The position numbers and the translations under genes are program-made. DNA of 64,000 bases from Thioclava dalianensis. Lineage in GTDB: Bacteria; Pseudomonadota; Alphaproteobacteria; Rhodobacterales; Rhodobacteraceae. Positions 1-9,353 of the stretch are shown piece by piece. Where the stretch lies: NCBI RefSeq assembly GCF_000715505.1, contig NZ_JHEH01000002.1:1-64000 (forward strand), given 5' to 3'. The stretch's first letter is position 1; the number at the start of each line of letters is the position of its first letter. The notes under the pieces were generated by a model, which did not search any database, was not told the DNA's origin, and saw nothing but the letters and a program-made list of their open reading frames with translations.

Positions 1-363
1 CCCCAGCGGATCGGGCTTGCCACCGATACCGGCGGCGGATCGAGCTTTTCGATGCTGCGCACGATGGCCGCCACCTATGAGATCGGCCAACTGACCGGGC
101 AACCGCTGCATCCCGCTCAATTGTGGTGGCTGGCGACCCAAGGCTCGGCCCGCGCGCTGCGTATTGAGCACAAGGTCGGCGCGCTGGCCCCCGGCATGGA
201 GGCCGATTTCATCGCCGTGGATCTGGCCTCGACGCCCGCGATTGCCCAGCGTCAGGCCCGCGCCGAGGATATTTGGGAGGCGCTTTTCCCGACGATCATG
301 ATGGGCGATGACCGCGCGATTGCAGGCACTTGGATCGCCGGGACGCGCCAAACCATCGGCTGA
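1..363 (+). CDS. guaD: Guanine deaminase, C-terminal part (cut by window edge)
   Basis: The frame is open from base 1 to a TGA at 361-363, so only the last ~120 residues are present. Guanine deaminase is a zinc amidohydrolase that converts guanine to xanthine. The first visible residues (GLATDTGGGSSFSML) match the late active-site segment of the family, where the aspartate binds the metal. The later VGALAPGMEADFIAVD stretch is the usual beta-sandwich return of amidohydrolases. Family and orientation are clear. A related aminohydrolase cannot be excluded without the N-terminal HxH motif, which lies outside the window. Confidence 0.82.
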   Translation, partial: PQRIGLATDTGGGSSFSMLRTMAATYEIGQLTGQPLHPAQLWWLATQGSARALRIEHKVGALAPGMEADFIAVDLASTPAIAQRQARAEDIWEALFPTIMMGDDRAIAGTWIAGTRQTIG

Positions 364-455
364 GATCGAAATCGTCTCGACCCGCGCATGCCCCCTGACG
401 GGACGCGGGTCGTCTTTCACCTCATGGAAAACGTGCGGGCGCTAAGGTGCAGATG

Positions 456-1175
456 TCACGCCGCCTGCGCGCAGCACGCCGTGTCGTCGCGGGTTTGGCG
501 CTTGCGCCAGCCGATCAGCACGAACAGGCCAAGGGCTGCCAGCATCATCCAGATCGTGGGCGGCAGCGGCACAACGGCGGGCGTCTCAACCATCATCGAA
601 ATATCGTCGAGCGTGGCGCTCATCGAATAGGTCTGCGCCTCAAGCGAGAACTGCACACCAAGCACTGATCCGGCATTGGCCTGCATCAGCGATGTCAGAT
701 CAAAGCTCAGCGTGGAGGCCTGCCCCTCGCCCAATTGAAGCCCGGACTGCGCGGTCGAATAGACCTGCGAGATCACCGCGCCCACGGAATTGACGATCGA
801 GGCCTTAAACTGCTGGCGCGGCACGTTGAAATAGCCAAAGAGATCGATCTTCTGCGTAAAATTAAGCGTCGCGTTGACCACAGCATCGGGCACGGTGAAA
901 AACTGTGTGAGCGTCGACACCCCGGCATAGCGCGGATCGTATTGCACATCGTAGCGCCCGTTCATCGCCCTTTGACCAAAAAGCGAATTCGAACCACGGA
1001 CGGTATCGAAATGCTCCCCCCTGCTATTGGAGGTCGTGCTCCACCCCGAGAGGTTGCCTGCCTCAAAGCCGCCATTCGAAATGAGATCGACCGTCACGGC
1101 GCGGGCCGCACCCGTGCCCAGCCAGCCTGCCAGCACCAGCGCAATCATTGCCAAGATAGACTGTTTTACGGTCAT
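456..1175 (-). CDS. Exported protein with VPLPA-CTERM-type sorting signal
   Basis: A 239-residue protein with a clear Sec signal peptide (residues 1 to about 26, ending ARA). The middle is a beta-rich domain starting NGGFEAGNLSGW, which resembles the galactose-binding-like or DUF642-like folds of surface proteins. The C-terminus has VVPLPP, a hydrophobic helix and a basic tail (GWRKRQ), the layout of the VPLPA/PEP-CTERM tripartite signal recognised by exosortase-type enzymes. The signal implies processing and display at the outer envelope, often with exopolysaccharide. No exosortase or EPS gene lies nearby, so the gene is an orphan target. Its ligand is unknown. The start has a modest AAGG upstream. 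Confidence 0.75.
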   Translation of the reverse strand: MTVKQSILAMIALVLAGWLGTGAARAVTVDLISNGGFEAGNLSGWSTTSNSRGEHFDTVRGSNSLFGQRAMNGRYDVQYDPRYAGVSTLTQFFTVPDAVVNATLNFTQKIDLFGYFNVPRQQFKASIVNSVGAVISQVYSTAQSGLQLGEGQASTLSFDLTSLMQANAGSVLGVQFSLEAQTYSMSATLDDISMMVETPAVVPLPPTIWMMLAALGLFVLIGWRKRQTRDDTACCAQAA

Positions 1176-1324
1176 TTCGCTTTACCTTGCTTGTCCTGCC
1201 TGTGCGACGCGGTCTGGTCTGCCGGGCGCGATTCATCATTCGTTAGCCATTTTTTCTAAGTATCAAATGCGCTCAGAATGAGGCGGAGAGGTGGCAGATC
1301 CGGTCTCATTTTGCGATCACGGCG

Positions 1325-1360
1325 AAAAGAAAACGCGCGCATCCCAAAGAATGCGCGCGC
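1325..1360 (-). terminator. Intrinsic terminator of the acyl-CoA synthetase gene
   Basis: A perfect 9-bp stem (1334-1342 with 1351-1359, CGCGCGCAT) and an 8-base loop, followed on the minus strand by TTTTCTTTT. It sits about 30 bases past the stop codon of the gene read towards it. Confidence 0.85.
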
Positions 1361-1389
1361 CAAGTTTTGCTATGATTTGAAAGCCTTGG

Positions 1390-3279
1390 TTAAGAAATCC
1401 GGTCCCACTGCACCGTGAATTCGCCCAAGACCTGACGCAGCTTGGCATCCTCGCACGCCGCATTCGCCTCGATATTTGCCACAAGGCCACGCTTCTTGTC
1501 CTCGACGACTGAGGCCACATGCGCCTCGAGCCCCGCCTCTTTCAGCGCACCGTTAAGCACCCGCGTGATCGCGCTTTTGCGCAGCGCAGGTTTGAAGATC
1601 TTGCCCACGGCGGTTTTCGGCAACTCGTCCATGATCTCAAGATATTTTGGGATTGCCGCGCGCTCGTGGATGTTGTCGCGCGCGTGAGCCAGCAAGGCCT
1701 CGACGCTGATCTCGGCGCCGCCCACCAGCTCGACATAGGCGCAGGGCAGCTCGCCCGAGAAAGCATCGGGCTGACCGATAGCGCCTGCAAACGCAACCGC
1801 CGGATGGCTGAGCAGCGCATCTTCGATCTCGGCGGGATCCAGATTATGCCCGCCCCGGATGATCAGATCCTTGGCGCGCCCGGTGATCCAGAGATAGCCT
1901 TCCGCATCGATGCGCCCCAGATCGCCGGTCCGCAAGAACCGCTCCTCGGCGAACAGATCGTGGTTCTTGTCGGCCTCGGTATATGTCGAGCCCTCGAAGA
2001 CGCCGGGATTGGCCACGCAGATCTCGCCCACCTCATCGGCGCCGCATTCGCGAAACCCCTCGGGCGATTTGAGCAAAATGCGCACATGGCTATAGGGCAG
2101 CGGGATCCCGACCGAGCCCACTTTCTTCTTGCCATCCACCGGATTGACCGAGACCAGACAGGTCGCTTCCGTCAGCCCGTAGCCTTCCGCGATCTCAACC
2201 CCGGTTGCCGCTTTGAAGCGGTTATAGAGCTCGATCGGCAAGGGTGCAGAGCCCGACAGCGCGGTACGCAGGCTTGAGATATCCGCATTGACCGGACGCT
2301 GGACCATGGCGGAGACGGCGGTGGGCACGGTGATCAGGAAGGTCACCTTCCAGCGCTCGATCAGCTTCCAGAAATTGTCGAACACCCCATCACCGCGATA
2401 GCCCGCAGGCGTCGGGAAGATGACATGCGCCCCCGAGGCAATGGCCGACATCAGGATCGGATAGGCTGCAAAGACATGGAAGAGCGGCAACGGGCACATC
2501 ATCACGTCTTGCTCGTTGAACAACAGCCGCCCGCCCAGCCAGCCATTATAGATCATGCCGGAATATTTGTGCTGGGCGACCTTGGGCATGCCCGTGGTGC
2601 CGCCGGTGTGGAAATAGGCCGCGACCCGGTCTTCCTGCACATCCTCGAACATCAGCGTGTCGCCGGGCAGCTTGGCCGCCTCGGCCTTGAGGTTCATGAC
2701 CTTGGCGTTATGCGTCACTTCAAGCTTCGGACGTATGAAGGGCACGATCCAGCTTTTGGGTGGCGTGAGATAGCGGTTGAGATCGATCTCGAGCACCGTC
2801 TTCACATTGGGTGCCAGCCGGACCGCCTCGGCGGCCTTTTGCGCGACATCGGTCTTGGGGAACGGCTTGAGCGTGACCAGCACCTTGGCCCCCGTCTCGC
2901 GCAGGATCGCCGCGACCTGTTCAGGCTCCAAAAGCGGGTTGATCGGGTTCACGATCCCAGCGGTTGCGCCGCCCAGCAAGACCACCGCCGTCTCAAGCGC
3001 ATTGGGCAACATATAAGCGACCGTGTCCTTGGGACCGATTCCCAGATGGCGCAACAGATTGGCGCATTGCGTGACCTGCGCATGCAATTGCTGCCAGCTC
3101 AGCGTCTCGGCCTTGTCGGTCGGACCCGACAGAATCTGAAACGACAGCGCCGGGCGCGAACCATGGGTCTTTGCCACCTCCGAGAGAAACCCGTAGAGCG
3201 TCACCGGGCGCTTGCGCGCCTCCCACGGTTTTTCGGCCTCCACAGCGTCGCGATCGGCGACTGTTGCAAATCTCTGCAT
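1390..3279 (-). CDS. Long/medium-chain acyl-CoA synthetase (AMP-forming)
   Basis: A 629-residue ANL-superfamily enzyme that activates a fatty or aromatic acid with ATP and CoA. The P-loop-like motif TGGTTGMPK is at about 225-233, YGLTEAT at about 367-373, and the RTGDLGRID...GRAKDLIIRGG hinge near 470-490. The C-terminal PKTAVGKIFK carries the catalytic lysine. The ATG at 3279 is preferred over an upstream one at 3342 because it has GGGGAGGA seven bases upstream. It is transcribed alone, with its own terminator. The C-terminus extends about 60 residues beyond the catalytic lysine, slightly longer than usual. The acid substrate cannot be read from the sequence. Confidence 0.88.
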   Translation of the reverse strand: MQRFATVADRDAVEAEKPWEARKRPVTLYGFLSEVAKTHGSRPALSFQILSGPTDKAETLSWQQLHAQVTQCANLLRHLGIGPKDTVAYMLPNALETAVVLLGGATAGIVNPINPLLEPEQVAAILRETGAKVLVTLKPFPKTDVAQKAAEAVRLAPNVKTVLEIDLNRYLTPPKSWIVPFIRPKLEVTHNAKVMNLKAEAAKLPGDTLMFEDVQEDRVAAYFHTGGTTGMPKVAQHKYSGMIYNGWLGGRLLFNEQDVMMCPLPLFHVFAAYPILMSAIASGAHVIFPTPAGYRGDGVFDNFWKLIERWKVTFLITVPTAVSAMVQRPVNADISSLRTALSGSAPLPIELYNRFKAATGVEIAEGYGLTEATCLVSVNPVDGKKKVGSVGIPLPYSHVRILLKSPEGFRECGADEVGEICVANPGVFEGSTYTEADKNHDLFAEERFLRTGDLGRIDAEGYLWITGRAKDLIIRGGHNLDPAEIEDALLSHPAVAFAGAIGQPDAFSGELPCAYVELVGGAEISVEALLAHARDNIHERAAIPKYLEIMDELPKTAVGKIFKPALRKSAITRVLNGALKEAGLEAHVASVVEDKKRGLVANIEANAACEDAKLRQVLGEFTVQWDRIS

Positions 3280-3430
3280 CTCTTGATCCTCCCCGGGGCT
3301 CGAACCGCTTCCTCCAGCGCCTCTCTGACCAAGATGGTTCAAAAGCCGCCATCACGGCAAGAGGCGCGCTACGTTGCAACGCCACGTCACAGACCTCGTG
3401 ACGCGAGGATACACCCCTTGGAAAACCATG

Positions 3431-3456
3431 AAAAAGGGCGCCCGGCAAGGCGCCCT
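3431..3456 (-). terminator. Intrinsic terminator of the ABC exporter gene
   Basis: An 8-bp stem AGGGCGCC/GGCGCCCT (3435-3442 with 3449-3456), a 6-base loop, then TTTTT on the minus strand. It lies about 35 bases downstream of the ABC gene stop codon. Confidence 0.85.
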
Positions 3457-3489
3457 CCCTCTCTTTCACCGATCTTGCGGCGATATGAC

Positions 3490-5271
3490 TTAAAGACCGT
3501 CGGTGAATTGCAGCCGGGCCAGTTCGGCATAAAGCCCCCCCGCGGCCACGAGGCTGTCATGCGTGCCCTGCGCCACGATCCGACCTTCTTCGAAGACAAC
3601 GATCCGGTCGGCCTTTTTCACGGTGGCGAGCCGGTGGGCCACGATTACCGTGGTGCGGGTGCGCGCGAGCTGGTCGACAGCGGCCTGCACGGCGCGCTCG
3701 GAGGCAGCATCGAGCGCCGATGTGGCCTCGTCGAGCAGCAGGATCGGCGCTTCGCGCAGGATCGCCCGGGCAATCGCGATCCGCTGTTTCTGGCCTCCTG
3801 ACAGCATCACGCCGCGCTCGCCGACATAGGTGTCGAGCCCCTCGGGCAGGGCTGCAAGGAAGTCATAGGCATGGGCTGCGCGGGCGGCCTCTTCGACCTC
3901 TGCGTCCGAGGCATCGGGGCGGCCAAAGCGGATATTGTCACGGGCGGAGGCGGCAAACACCACCGGATCCTGCGGCACGAGCGCCACCGCTTGGCGAAAA
4001 TCGACCCGCGCCATCTCGCGCAGATCATAGCCATCAATCGTAACCCGGCCCGTCTCGGGGTCCCAGAACCGCTGGATGAGCTGGATCATCGTGGTCTTAC
4101 CCGCCCCCGAGGGGCCGACCAGCGCCACGGTCTCGCCCGGTGCGATCTCAAGATCGACATGTTCAAGCGCAGAGGCCTGTGGCCGCGACGGGTAATGGAA
4201 TGAGACATCCTCGAAACGGATCGCGCCCTTGGCGGGCATCGGCAGCGGCACCGGATGCTCGGGATCGAGCACGGTATCCGTGGCCTGCAAAAGTTCCACC
4301 AGCCGCTCGGTCGCGCCCGCCGCACGCTGCAATTCCGACCAGATCTCGGAAAGCGCGCCCACCGAGCCCGCAACCATCACCGCATAGATGACGAACTGCA
4401 CCAGCTCGCCCACCGACATCTCGCCCGAGCGCACATCGCGCGCGCCGATCCACAGCACGCCCACGACGCCCGCGAAGACCAGAAAGATCACGATCATCGT
4501 CATCACCGCACGGGTGCCGATGCGCTTCTTGGCCGACAGGAACGCCTGCTCTGTCACATAGGAAAACCGCTCGCGGGTGATCGGCTCATGGGTGAAGGCC
4601 TGCACGGTTTGCGCGGAGAGAAGTGATTCCGAAGCCGAGCCCGAACTGTTGGCGATCCAGTCCTGGTTCTCGCGCCCCAATGTCCGCAGGCGACGCCCCA
4701 GCACGACGATCGGGATCACCACCAGCGGCACGACCAGCAGCACCAGCCCGGTCAGCTTGGCCGAGGTGAACAGCAACATCACCATCCCGCCCACGAGGAT
4801 CAGCAGGTTGCGCAACGCCACCGAGACCGACGAGCCGATGACCGACAGGATCAGCGTCGTGTCGGTGGTGATGCGCGAGATGATCTCGCCGGTGAGGATC
4901 CGCTCGAAAAAGGCGGGGCTCATGGTGATAACGCGGGCGAAGACCGCCTTGCGGATATCGGCCACGACCCGCTCGCCAAAGCGCGTCACGAGGTAATAGC
5001 GCGCGCCCGTTCCGATCGCGAGAAGCAATGCGATGAACAGCGCGGCGCCAAAATACTGATCAAGCAGCGCGGCCCCCTTCTGGAAGCCATCGACCACCCG
5101 GCGCACAGCCAGCGGCAGGATCAGCGAGATCGCAGCCGTCGCCACCAGAGCCGCAAGCGCACCCGCCGCATAGCCCTTATAGGGGGCCACGAAAGGCGCG
5201 AGTCCCCGAAGTGCACCGATTTTCTTGGTCTTGGGCCGATCATCGGCCGGTCCGGTAGGTCTGCGCGCCAT
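3490..5271 (-). CDS. ABC exporter, fused permease and ATPase (MsbA/LmrA-like)
   Basis: A 593-residue half-transporter. The first ~320 residues form the six-helix exporter membrane domain. The C-terminal ATPase has Walker A GPSGAGKT (about 388-395), the QDPVVF Q-loop, signature LSGGQKQR (about 487-494), Walker B ILLLDEATSALD and the H-loop AHRLAT. It should act as a homodimer in the inner membrane. The ATG at 5271 is preferred because GAGGGG lies just upstream; the frame is open further upstream but that part reads as low-quality sequence. The cargo (lipid, drug or peptide) cannot be inferred. It is monocistronic, with tRNA-Leu upstream on the same strand. Confidence 0.9.
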   Translation of the reverse strand: MARRPTGPADDRPKTKKIGALRGLAPFVAPYKGYAAGALAALVATAAISLILPLAVRRVVDGFQKGAALLDQYFGAALFIALLLAIGTGARYYLVTRFGERVVADIRKAVFARVITMSPAFFERILTGEIISRITTDTTLILSVIGSSVSVALRNLLILVGGMVMLLFTSAKLTGLVLLVVPLVVIPIVVLGRRLRTLGRENQDWIANSSGSASESLLSAQTVQAFTHEPITRERFSYVTEQAFLSAKKRIGTRAVMTMIVIFLVFAGVVGVLWIGARDVRSGEMSVGELVQFVIYAVMVAGSVGALSEIWSELQRAAGATERLVELLQATDTVLDPEHPVPLPMPAKGAIRFEDVSFHYPSRPQASALEHVDLEIAPGETVALVGPSGAGKTTMIQLIQRFWDPETGRVTIDGYDLREMARVDFRQAVALVPQDPVVFAASARDNIRFGRPDASDAEVEEAARAAHAYDFLAALPEGLDTYVGERGVMLSGGQKQRIAIARAILREAPILLLDEATSALDAASERAVQAAVDQLARTRTTVIVAHRLATVKKADRIVVFEEGRIVAQGTHDSLVAAGGLYAELARLQFTDGL

Positions 5272-5403
5272 GGAATTCCCCTCGTTACCGCCCAAGGGTT
5301 TAGGGGCCATCCCCCCATGGGGCAAGCCTCGAATGGGGTCCGCGACCGCCCCGGAGGGCGGCTTTGGCCTCACAAATGCTCACTTTGCAGTGGTCAGAAG
5401 GAG

Positions 5404-5489
5404 TGGTACGGGCGGCCGGACTTGAACCGGCACGGCCTCTCGGCCCAGGGAGTTTAAGTCCCATGCGTCTACCATTTCGCCACGCCCGC
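5404..5489 (-). tRNA. tRNA-Leu (anticodon UAA)
   Basis: An 86-nt type II tRNA. The acceptor stem GCGGGCG pairs with CGCCCGU (one G-U closing pair), there is a long variable arm, the T-loop is GGTTCAAGTCC, and CCA is encoded (5404-5406 on the plus strand read as TGG). The anticodon loop CTTAAAC lies at 5452-5458, giving anticodon UAA at 5454-5456. Confidence 0.95.
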
Positions 5490-5531
5490 AGCGGTGCCTT
5501 GGCTACCGCGCCGCGCGGGCGCTGACAAGCC

Positions 5532-6308
5532 TCAACGGCCCTCAAAGCGCGGCGCACGTTTCTCCAGAAACGCCATCACGCCCTCGCGGAAATCATGGCT
5601 CTTGCCCAGTTCGCCCTGCAAGGCGGCCTCCAGTTCCAGCTGGGCTGCGGGATCGTTGCTGTAGCTTTCACGCAAAGCGCGCTTGACCGCGCGATAGGCC
5701 ACCGTCGGCCCGTTCGCCAGATGCGCCGCGCGCGCACGCCAATGCCCGTCGAACTCGCTCTGCGGCACGGCCTCCCAGATCATCCCCCAATCGAGCGCCT
5801 GTTGGGCGGTGATCGTATCGGCAAAGAGCGCAAGCCCCATCGCACGCGCGAATCCCACCTGACGCGGCAGCCAATAGGTGCCCCCGGCATCCGGCATCAG
5901 CCCGATCCGCGTGAAGGCCTGCACGAAGACCGCCGTATCCGCGGCGATCACCACATCGGCGGCCAGCGCAAGATTGGCCCCTGCCCCTGCCGCCGCTCCG
6001 TTCACCGCCGAAATCACCGGCACCGGGCAGTCATAGATCGCCTTGAGAAGCGGCTCATATTCCTCGCGCAGCACGCGTTCCAGATCCAGCCCGGCGGCGG
6101 ACACCCCATCGCCCAGATCCTGACCTGAGCAAAACGCCCGCCCCGCGCCGGTGATCACGATCACCCGCGCCTCGGTCTGCGCGCGCGTAATCGCCTCATG
6201 CAGCTCGGCGCGCATCTGCGTGTTGAGCGCATTCATCACGTCCGGGCGGTTGAGCGTGATCTGCGCCACGCCCTCTTCAATCGCGTAGCTGATGGCCTGA
6301 AATGTCAT
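5532..6308 (-). CDS. paaG: Enoyl-CoA hydratase/isomerase, PaaG type
   Basis: A 258-residue crotonase-fold enzyme. The CSGQDLGD motif (about 59-66) and the oxyanion-hole GAAAGAGANLALAAD (about 104-118) are typical of 2-(1,2-epoxy-1,2-dihydrophenyl)acetyl-CoA isomerase, the ring-expansion step of aerobic phenylacetate degradation. The DAGGTYWLPR segment also fits PaaG. None of the other paa genes is in the window, so the name rests on motif similarity only; a general enoyl-CoA isomerase of beta-oxidation remains possible. It stands between tRNA-Leu and the decarboxylase gene, all on one strand. Confidence 0.8.
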   Translation of the reverse strand: MTFQAISYAIEEGVAQITLNRPDVMNALNTQMRAELHEAITRAQTEARVIVITGAGRAFCSGQDLGDGVSAAGLDLERVLREEYEPLLKAIYDCPVPVISAVNGAAAGAGANLALAADVVIAADTAVFVQAFTRIGLMPDAGGTYWLPRQVGFARAMGLALFADTITAQQALDWGMIWEAVPQSEFDGHWRARAAHLANGPTVAYRAVKRALRESYSNDPAAQLELEAALQGELGKSHDFREGVMAFLEKRAPRFEGR

Positions 6309-6409
6309 CGCGTGCCTCCCTCATCTGGTTGGCCGCAGGATACCGACCGCCGCCAAAAGCGAAAGAAGAACACTGCGTCACCTCGCCATGCGGCCCGCGC
6401 ATAGAGAGA

Positions 6410-6431
6410 CACCGGACCTTTCGGCCCGGTG
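6410..6431 (-). terminator. Probable terminator after the decarboxylase gene
   Basis: On the minus strand CACCGGGCC-GAAA-GGTCCGGTG folds into a 9-bp stem (one G-U pair) with a GAAA tetraloop, followed by TCTCTCT. The U-tract is weak, so termination may be only partial. Confidence 0.5.
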
Positions 6432-6455
6432 CCCCGTCATTCGCTCAGGCCGTGC

Positions 6456-8750
6456 TTAGCGCGCGACGCAATCGGCAAAATACGTCAACGTCCCGTCTGC
6501 CGCTTTTTCGGTGACCAGACCGTGGATATCGGTCTCAAATCCGGGGCATTCGCGCGCGAAATCGCGGTTGAAGCGCAGATAATCCACGATCTTGGCATTG
6601 AACACCTCGCCCGGGATCAACAGCGGAATGCCCGGCGGATAGGGGGTGACAAGGCTCGTGGTGATGCGCCCTTCCAGCTCGTCAATCGGCACCCGCTCGG
6701 TCTTGCGCCGGGCGATATGGGCAAACGCATCCGAGGGCGTGAGCGCAGGCATATGATCGCTGAGATAGATCTCGGTCGAAAGCCGCGCCACGTCGTATTT
6801 CGCATAAAGCGTGTGGACATGCTGGCTGAGATCTTTCAGCCCCATCTGCTCGTAGCGCGCATGTTTGGCCGAAAACTCCGGCATCACGCGCCAGAGCGGC
6901 TGGTTGCGGTCGTAATCATCCTTGAACTGCTGGAGTGCGGCCAGCAGCGTGTTCCAGCGGCCCTTGGTGATGCCGATCGTGAACATGATGAAGAAGCTGT
7001 AGAGCCCGGTCTTCTCGACCACAACGCCATGTTCGGCGAGGTATTTCGACACGATTGAGGCAGGGATCCCGCTGGTGTCAAACCGTCCGTCCAGATTGAG
7101 GCCGGGCGTGATGATCGTGGCCTTGATCGGGTCGAGCATGTTGAAGCGCGGCGCCATATGGCCAAAGCCGTGCCAGCTGTCAGAGCCGCCGCTTTCCAGC
7201 CCCTCGGCATCGGTCTTTTGCAAAATCCAGTCGTTTTGCTCGCCCATGCCATCCTCGACATGATCGAAATCGGCCGGACCCCAGACCTGGAACCACCAGT
7301 CATCCGAGCCGTATTCCTCTTCGACCTTGCGCATGGCCCGGCGGAAATCGAGCGCTTCAACGATGCTTTCCTCGACCAGCGCCGTGCCGCCCGGAGGCTC
7401 CATCATAGCCGCTGCGACATCGCAGCTTGCGATGATCGAGTATTGCGGGCTGGTGGAGGAGTGCATCAGATAGCTCTCGTTAAAGAGCGGGCGGTCCAGC
7501 GCCACCTCTTCACTGTCTTGCACCAGCACATGGCTCGCCTGCGAGATCCCGGCCAGCAGCTTGTGCACCGATTGCGTCGCATAGGTGATCGACTTGGTCG
7601 TGCGCCCGCGCTTGCGGCCCATCGCGTGGAACTGGCCGTAGAACGGGTGGAAGGCGGCATGGGGCAGCCAAGCCTCGTCGAAATGCAAGTTGTCGATCCA
7701 CCCATCGAGCATGCCCTTCACCACTTCGGTGTTGTAGAGCACGCCGTCATAGGTCGATTGGGTGAGCGTCATGATGCGCGGGCGCACCGTGTCGGCGTCG
7801 TAATCCTTGAGCAGCGGGTTGGCGCGGATTTTCTCGCGGATCGTCTCGGGCTCGAATTCCGAGCGCTGGATCGGACCGATGATGCCCCAATGGTTGCGCG
7901 TGGGCCGCAAGAAGACCGGGATCGCGCCGGTCATGATGATCGCATGCAGGATCGATTTGTGGCAGTTGCGGTCCACCACCACGACATCGCCGGGCGCGAC
8001 CGTGTGGTGCCAGACCATCTTGTTGCTGGTGCTGGTGCCGTTGGTCACGAAAAAGCAGTGATCGGCGTTGAAGATCCGCGCCGCGTTACGCTCAGACGCG
8101 CCAATGGCACCGTTATGATCGAGCAGTTGCCCCAGCTCTTCGACCGCATTGCACACATCCGCGCGCAGCATGTTCTCGCCGTAGAACTGGTGATACATCT
8201 GCCCGATCGGCGATTTCAGGAAGGCCACGCCCCCCGAATGGCCCGGGCAATGCCACGAGTAAGAGCCATCCTCGGCGTAATCCAGCAACTGCTTGAAGAA
8301 GGGCGGCTGAATGCCTTCGAGATAGCTCTTGGCCTCGCGGATGATGTGCTTGGCCACGAAATCGGGCGTGTCCTCGAACATGTGGATGAAGCCATGCAGC
8401 TCGCGCAGGATGTCGTTGGGCAGATGGCGCGACGTCTTGGTCTCGCCATGCAGGAAGATCGGCACATCCGAGTTCTTCCAGCGCACTTCCTCGATGAAGG
8501 CGCGCAGCTTCTCGACCGCCGGATCCAGCTCGGGCCCTGCGGAAAACTCCTCATCGTCAATCGACAGCACGAAGGCCGAGGCGCGGCTTTGCTGTTGGGC
8601 GAATTGCGACAGATCGCCGTAACTCGTGACCCCGAGGATCTCGAACCCCTCTTCCTCGATGGCCGAGGCCAAGGCGCGAATGCCAAGCCCGGACGTGTTT
8701 TCGGAGCGGAAATCTTCGTCGATGATGACGATTGGAAAACGGAACTTCAT
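6456..8750 (-). CDS. Class I (fold I) Orn/Lys/Arg decarboxylase
   Basis: A 764-residue PLP enzyme of the large bacterial basic amino acid decarboxylase family. It has an N-terminal response-regulator-like wing domain (FPIVIIDED...), the catalytic domain, and the PLP lysine in TQSVHKLLAG at about residue 393. It removes the carboxyl group of arginine, ornithine or lysine to give agmatine, putrescine or cadaverine. The SVHKLL variant is closest to arginine decarboxylases (AdiA-like), but specificity cannot be proven by eye. The ATG at 8750 is chosen because AAAGGGA lies eight bases upstream. No amino acid/polyamine antiporter is adjacent, unlike classical acid-resistance loci. Confidence 0.88.
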   Translation of the reverse strand: MKFRFPIVIIDEDFRSENTSGLGIRALASAIEEEGFEILGVTSYGDLSQFAQQQSRASAFVLSIDDEEFSAGPELDPAVEKLRAFIEEVRWKNSDVPIFLHGETKTSRHLPNDILRELHGFIHMFEDTPDFVAKHIIREAKSYLEGIQPPFFKQLLDYAEDGSYSWHCPGHSGGVAFLKSPIGQMYHQFYGENMLRADVCNAVEELGQLLDHNGAIGASERNAARIFNADHCFFVTNGTSTSNKMVWHHTVAPGDVVVVDRNCHKSILHAIIMTGAIPVFLRPTRNHWGIIGPIQRSEFEPETIREKIRANPLLKDYDADTVRPRIMTLTQSTYDGVLYNTEVVKGMLDGWIDNLHFDEAWLPHAAFHPFYGQFHAMGRKRGRTTKSITYATQSVHKLLAGISQASHVLVQDSEEVALDRPLFNESYLMHSSTSPQYSIIASCDVAAAMMEPPGGTALVEESIVEALDFRRAMRKVEEEYGSDDWWFQVWGPADFDHVEDGMGEQNDWILQKTDAEGLESGGSDSWHGFGHMAPRFNMLDPIKATIITPGLNLDGRFDTSGIPASIVSKYLAEHGVVVEKTGLYSFFIMFTIGITKGRWNTLLAALQQFKDDYDRNQPLWRVMPEFSAKHARYEQMGLKDLSQHVHTLYAKYDVARLSTEIYLSDHMPALTPSDAFAHIARRKTERVPIDELEGRITTSLVTPYPPGIPLLIPGEVFNAKIVDYLRFNRDFARECPGFETDIHGLVTEKAADGTLTYFADCVAR

Positions 8751-8879
8751 CGCGCGTCCCTTTCTGGCCACGTCATGGCCTTTGCAAGCATAAGGCGTGT
8801 TTCAAGCACCGCGCGCGCCCCGTCAAGGCCTAGGCAGAGCGAGCCGCGTGCGCAACGCCCCCGCGCGGTCCGGCCCGGC

Positions 8880-9350
8880 TCAGGCGTCGTCGCCCATCAA
8901 TTCATTGAGCCGCGTCTTTTCCGCGTCTGATAGCGCGGGCGCGCGTGCGGTGTCGTCCTCTTCGCGGCGCGAGCGGATATAGGCAAAGCCCCCGATCAGT
9001 GCGATCAGAAACACCGCAGGCCCCAGATACCACAGCACGAGATTGGCCCCGGTCTTCTCGGGGTTAAACAGAACATATTCGCCATAGCGCGCCGTGATGT
9101 AATCGATCACCTGCTGATTGGTATCGCCTGCGCTCAGCCGTTCGCGCACCAGCACCCGCAAATCGCGCGCCACATCGGCATTCGAATCGTCGATATTCTC
9201 GCCCTGACAGACCGGGCAGCGCAGGTCTTTCGAGATCTCACGGGCCCGCGCCTCGAGGGCGGGATCCTTGAGCATCTCTGAGGGCTGCACCGCAAATCCG
9301 GGCGCGGCCCAGATAAGCAAAACAAAACTGAGCAGGAGTGACCTAAGCAT
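8880..9350 (-). CDS. ccmH: Cytochrome c maturation protein CcmH
   Basis: A 156-residue protein with a signal peptide (1-20), the redox motif LRCPVCQ (Cys45 and Cys48) and one C-terminal transmembrane helix (about 104-125). It reduces or holds apocytochrome c thiols in the periplasm for heme ligation together with CcmF. It begins three bases after the ccmF stop codon, so the two are an operon. CcmI is not downstream here. The length fits the short single-domain CcmH of alphaproteobacteria. Confidence 0.93.
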   Translation of the reverse strand: MLRSLLLSFVLLIWAAPGFAVQPSEMLKDPALEARAREISKDLRCPVCQGENIDDSNADVARDLRVLVRERLSAGDTNQQVIDYITARYGEYVLFNPEKTGANLVLWYLGPAVFLIALIGGFAYIRSRREEDDTARAPALSDAEKTRLNELMGDDA

Positions 9351-9353
9351 CGC

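Noticed and set aside
2425-3801. A 458-codon plus-strand frame spanning the acyl-CoA synthetase and ABC exporter genes
   Set aside because: It crosses two real genes and two terminators in antisense and has no family similarity that I can see.
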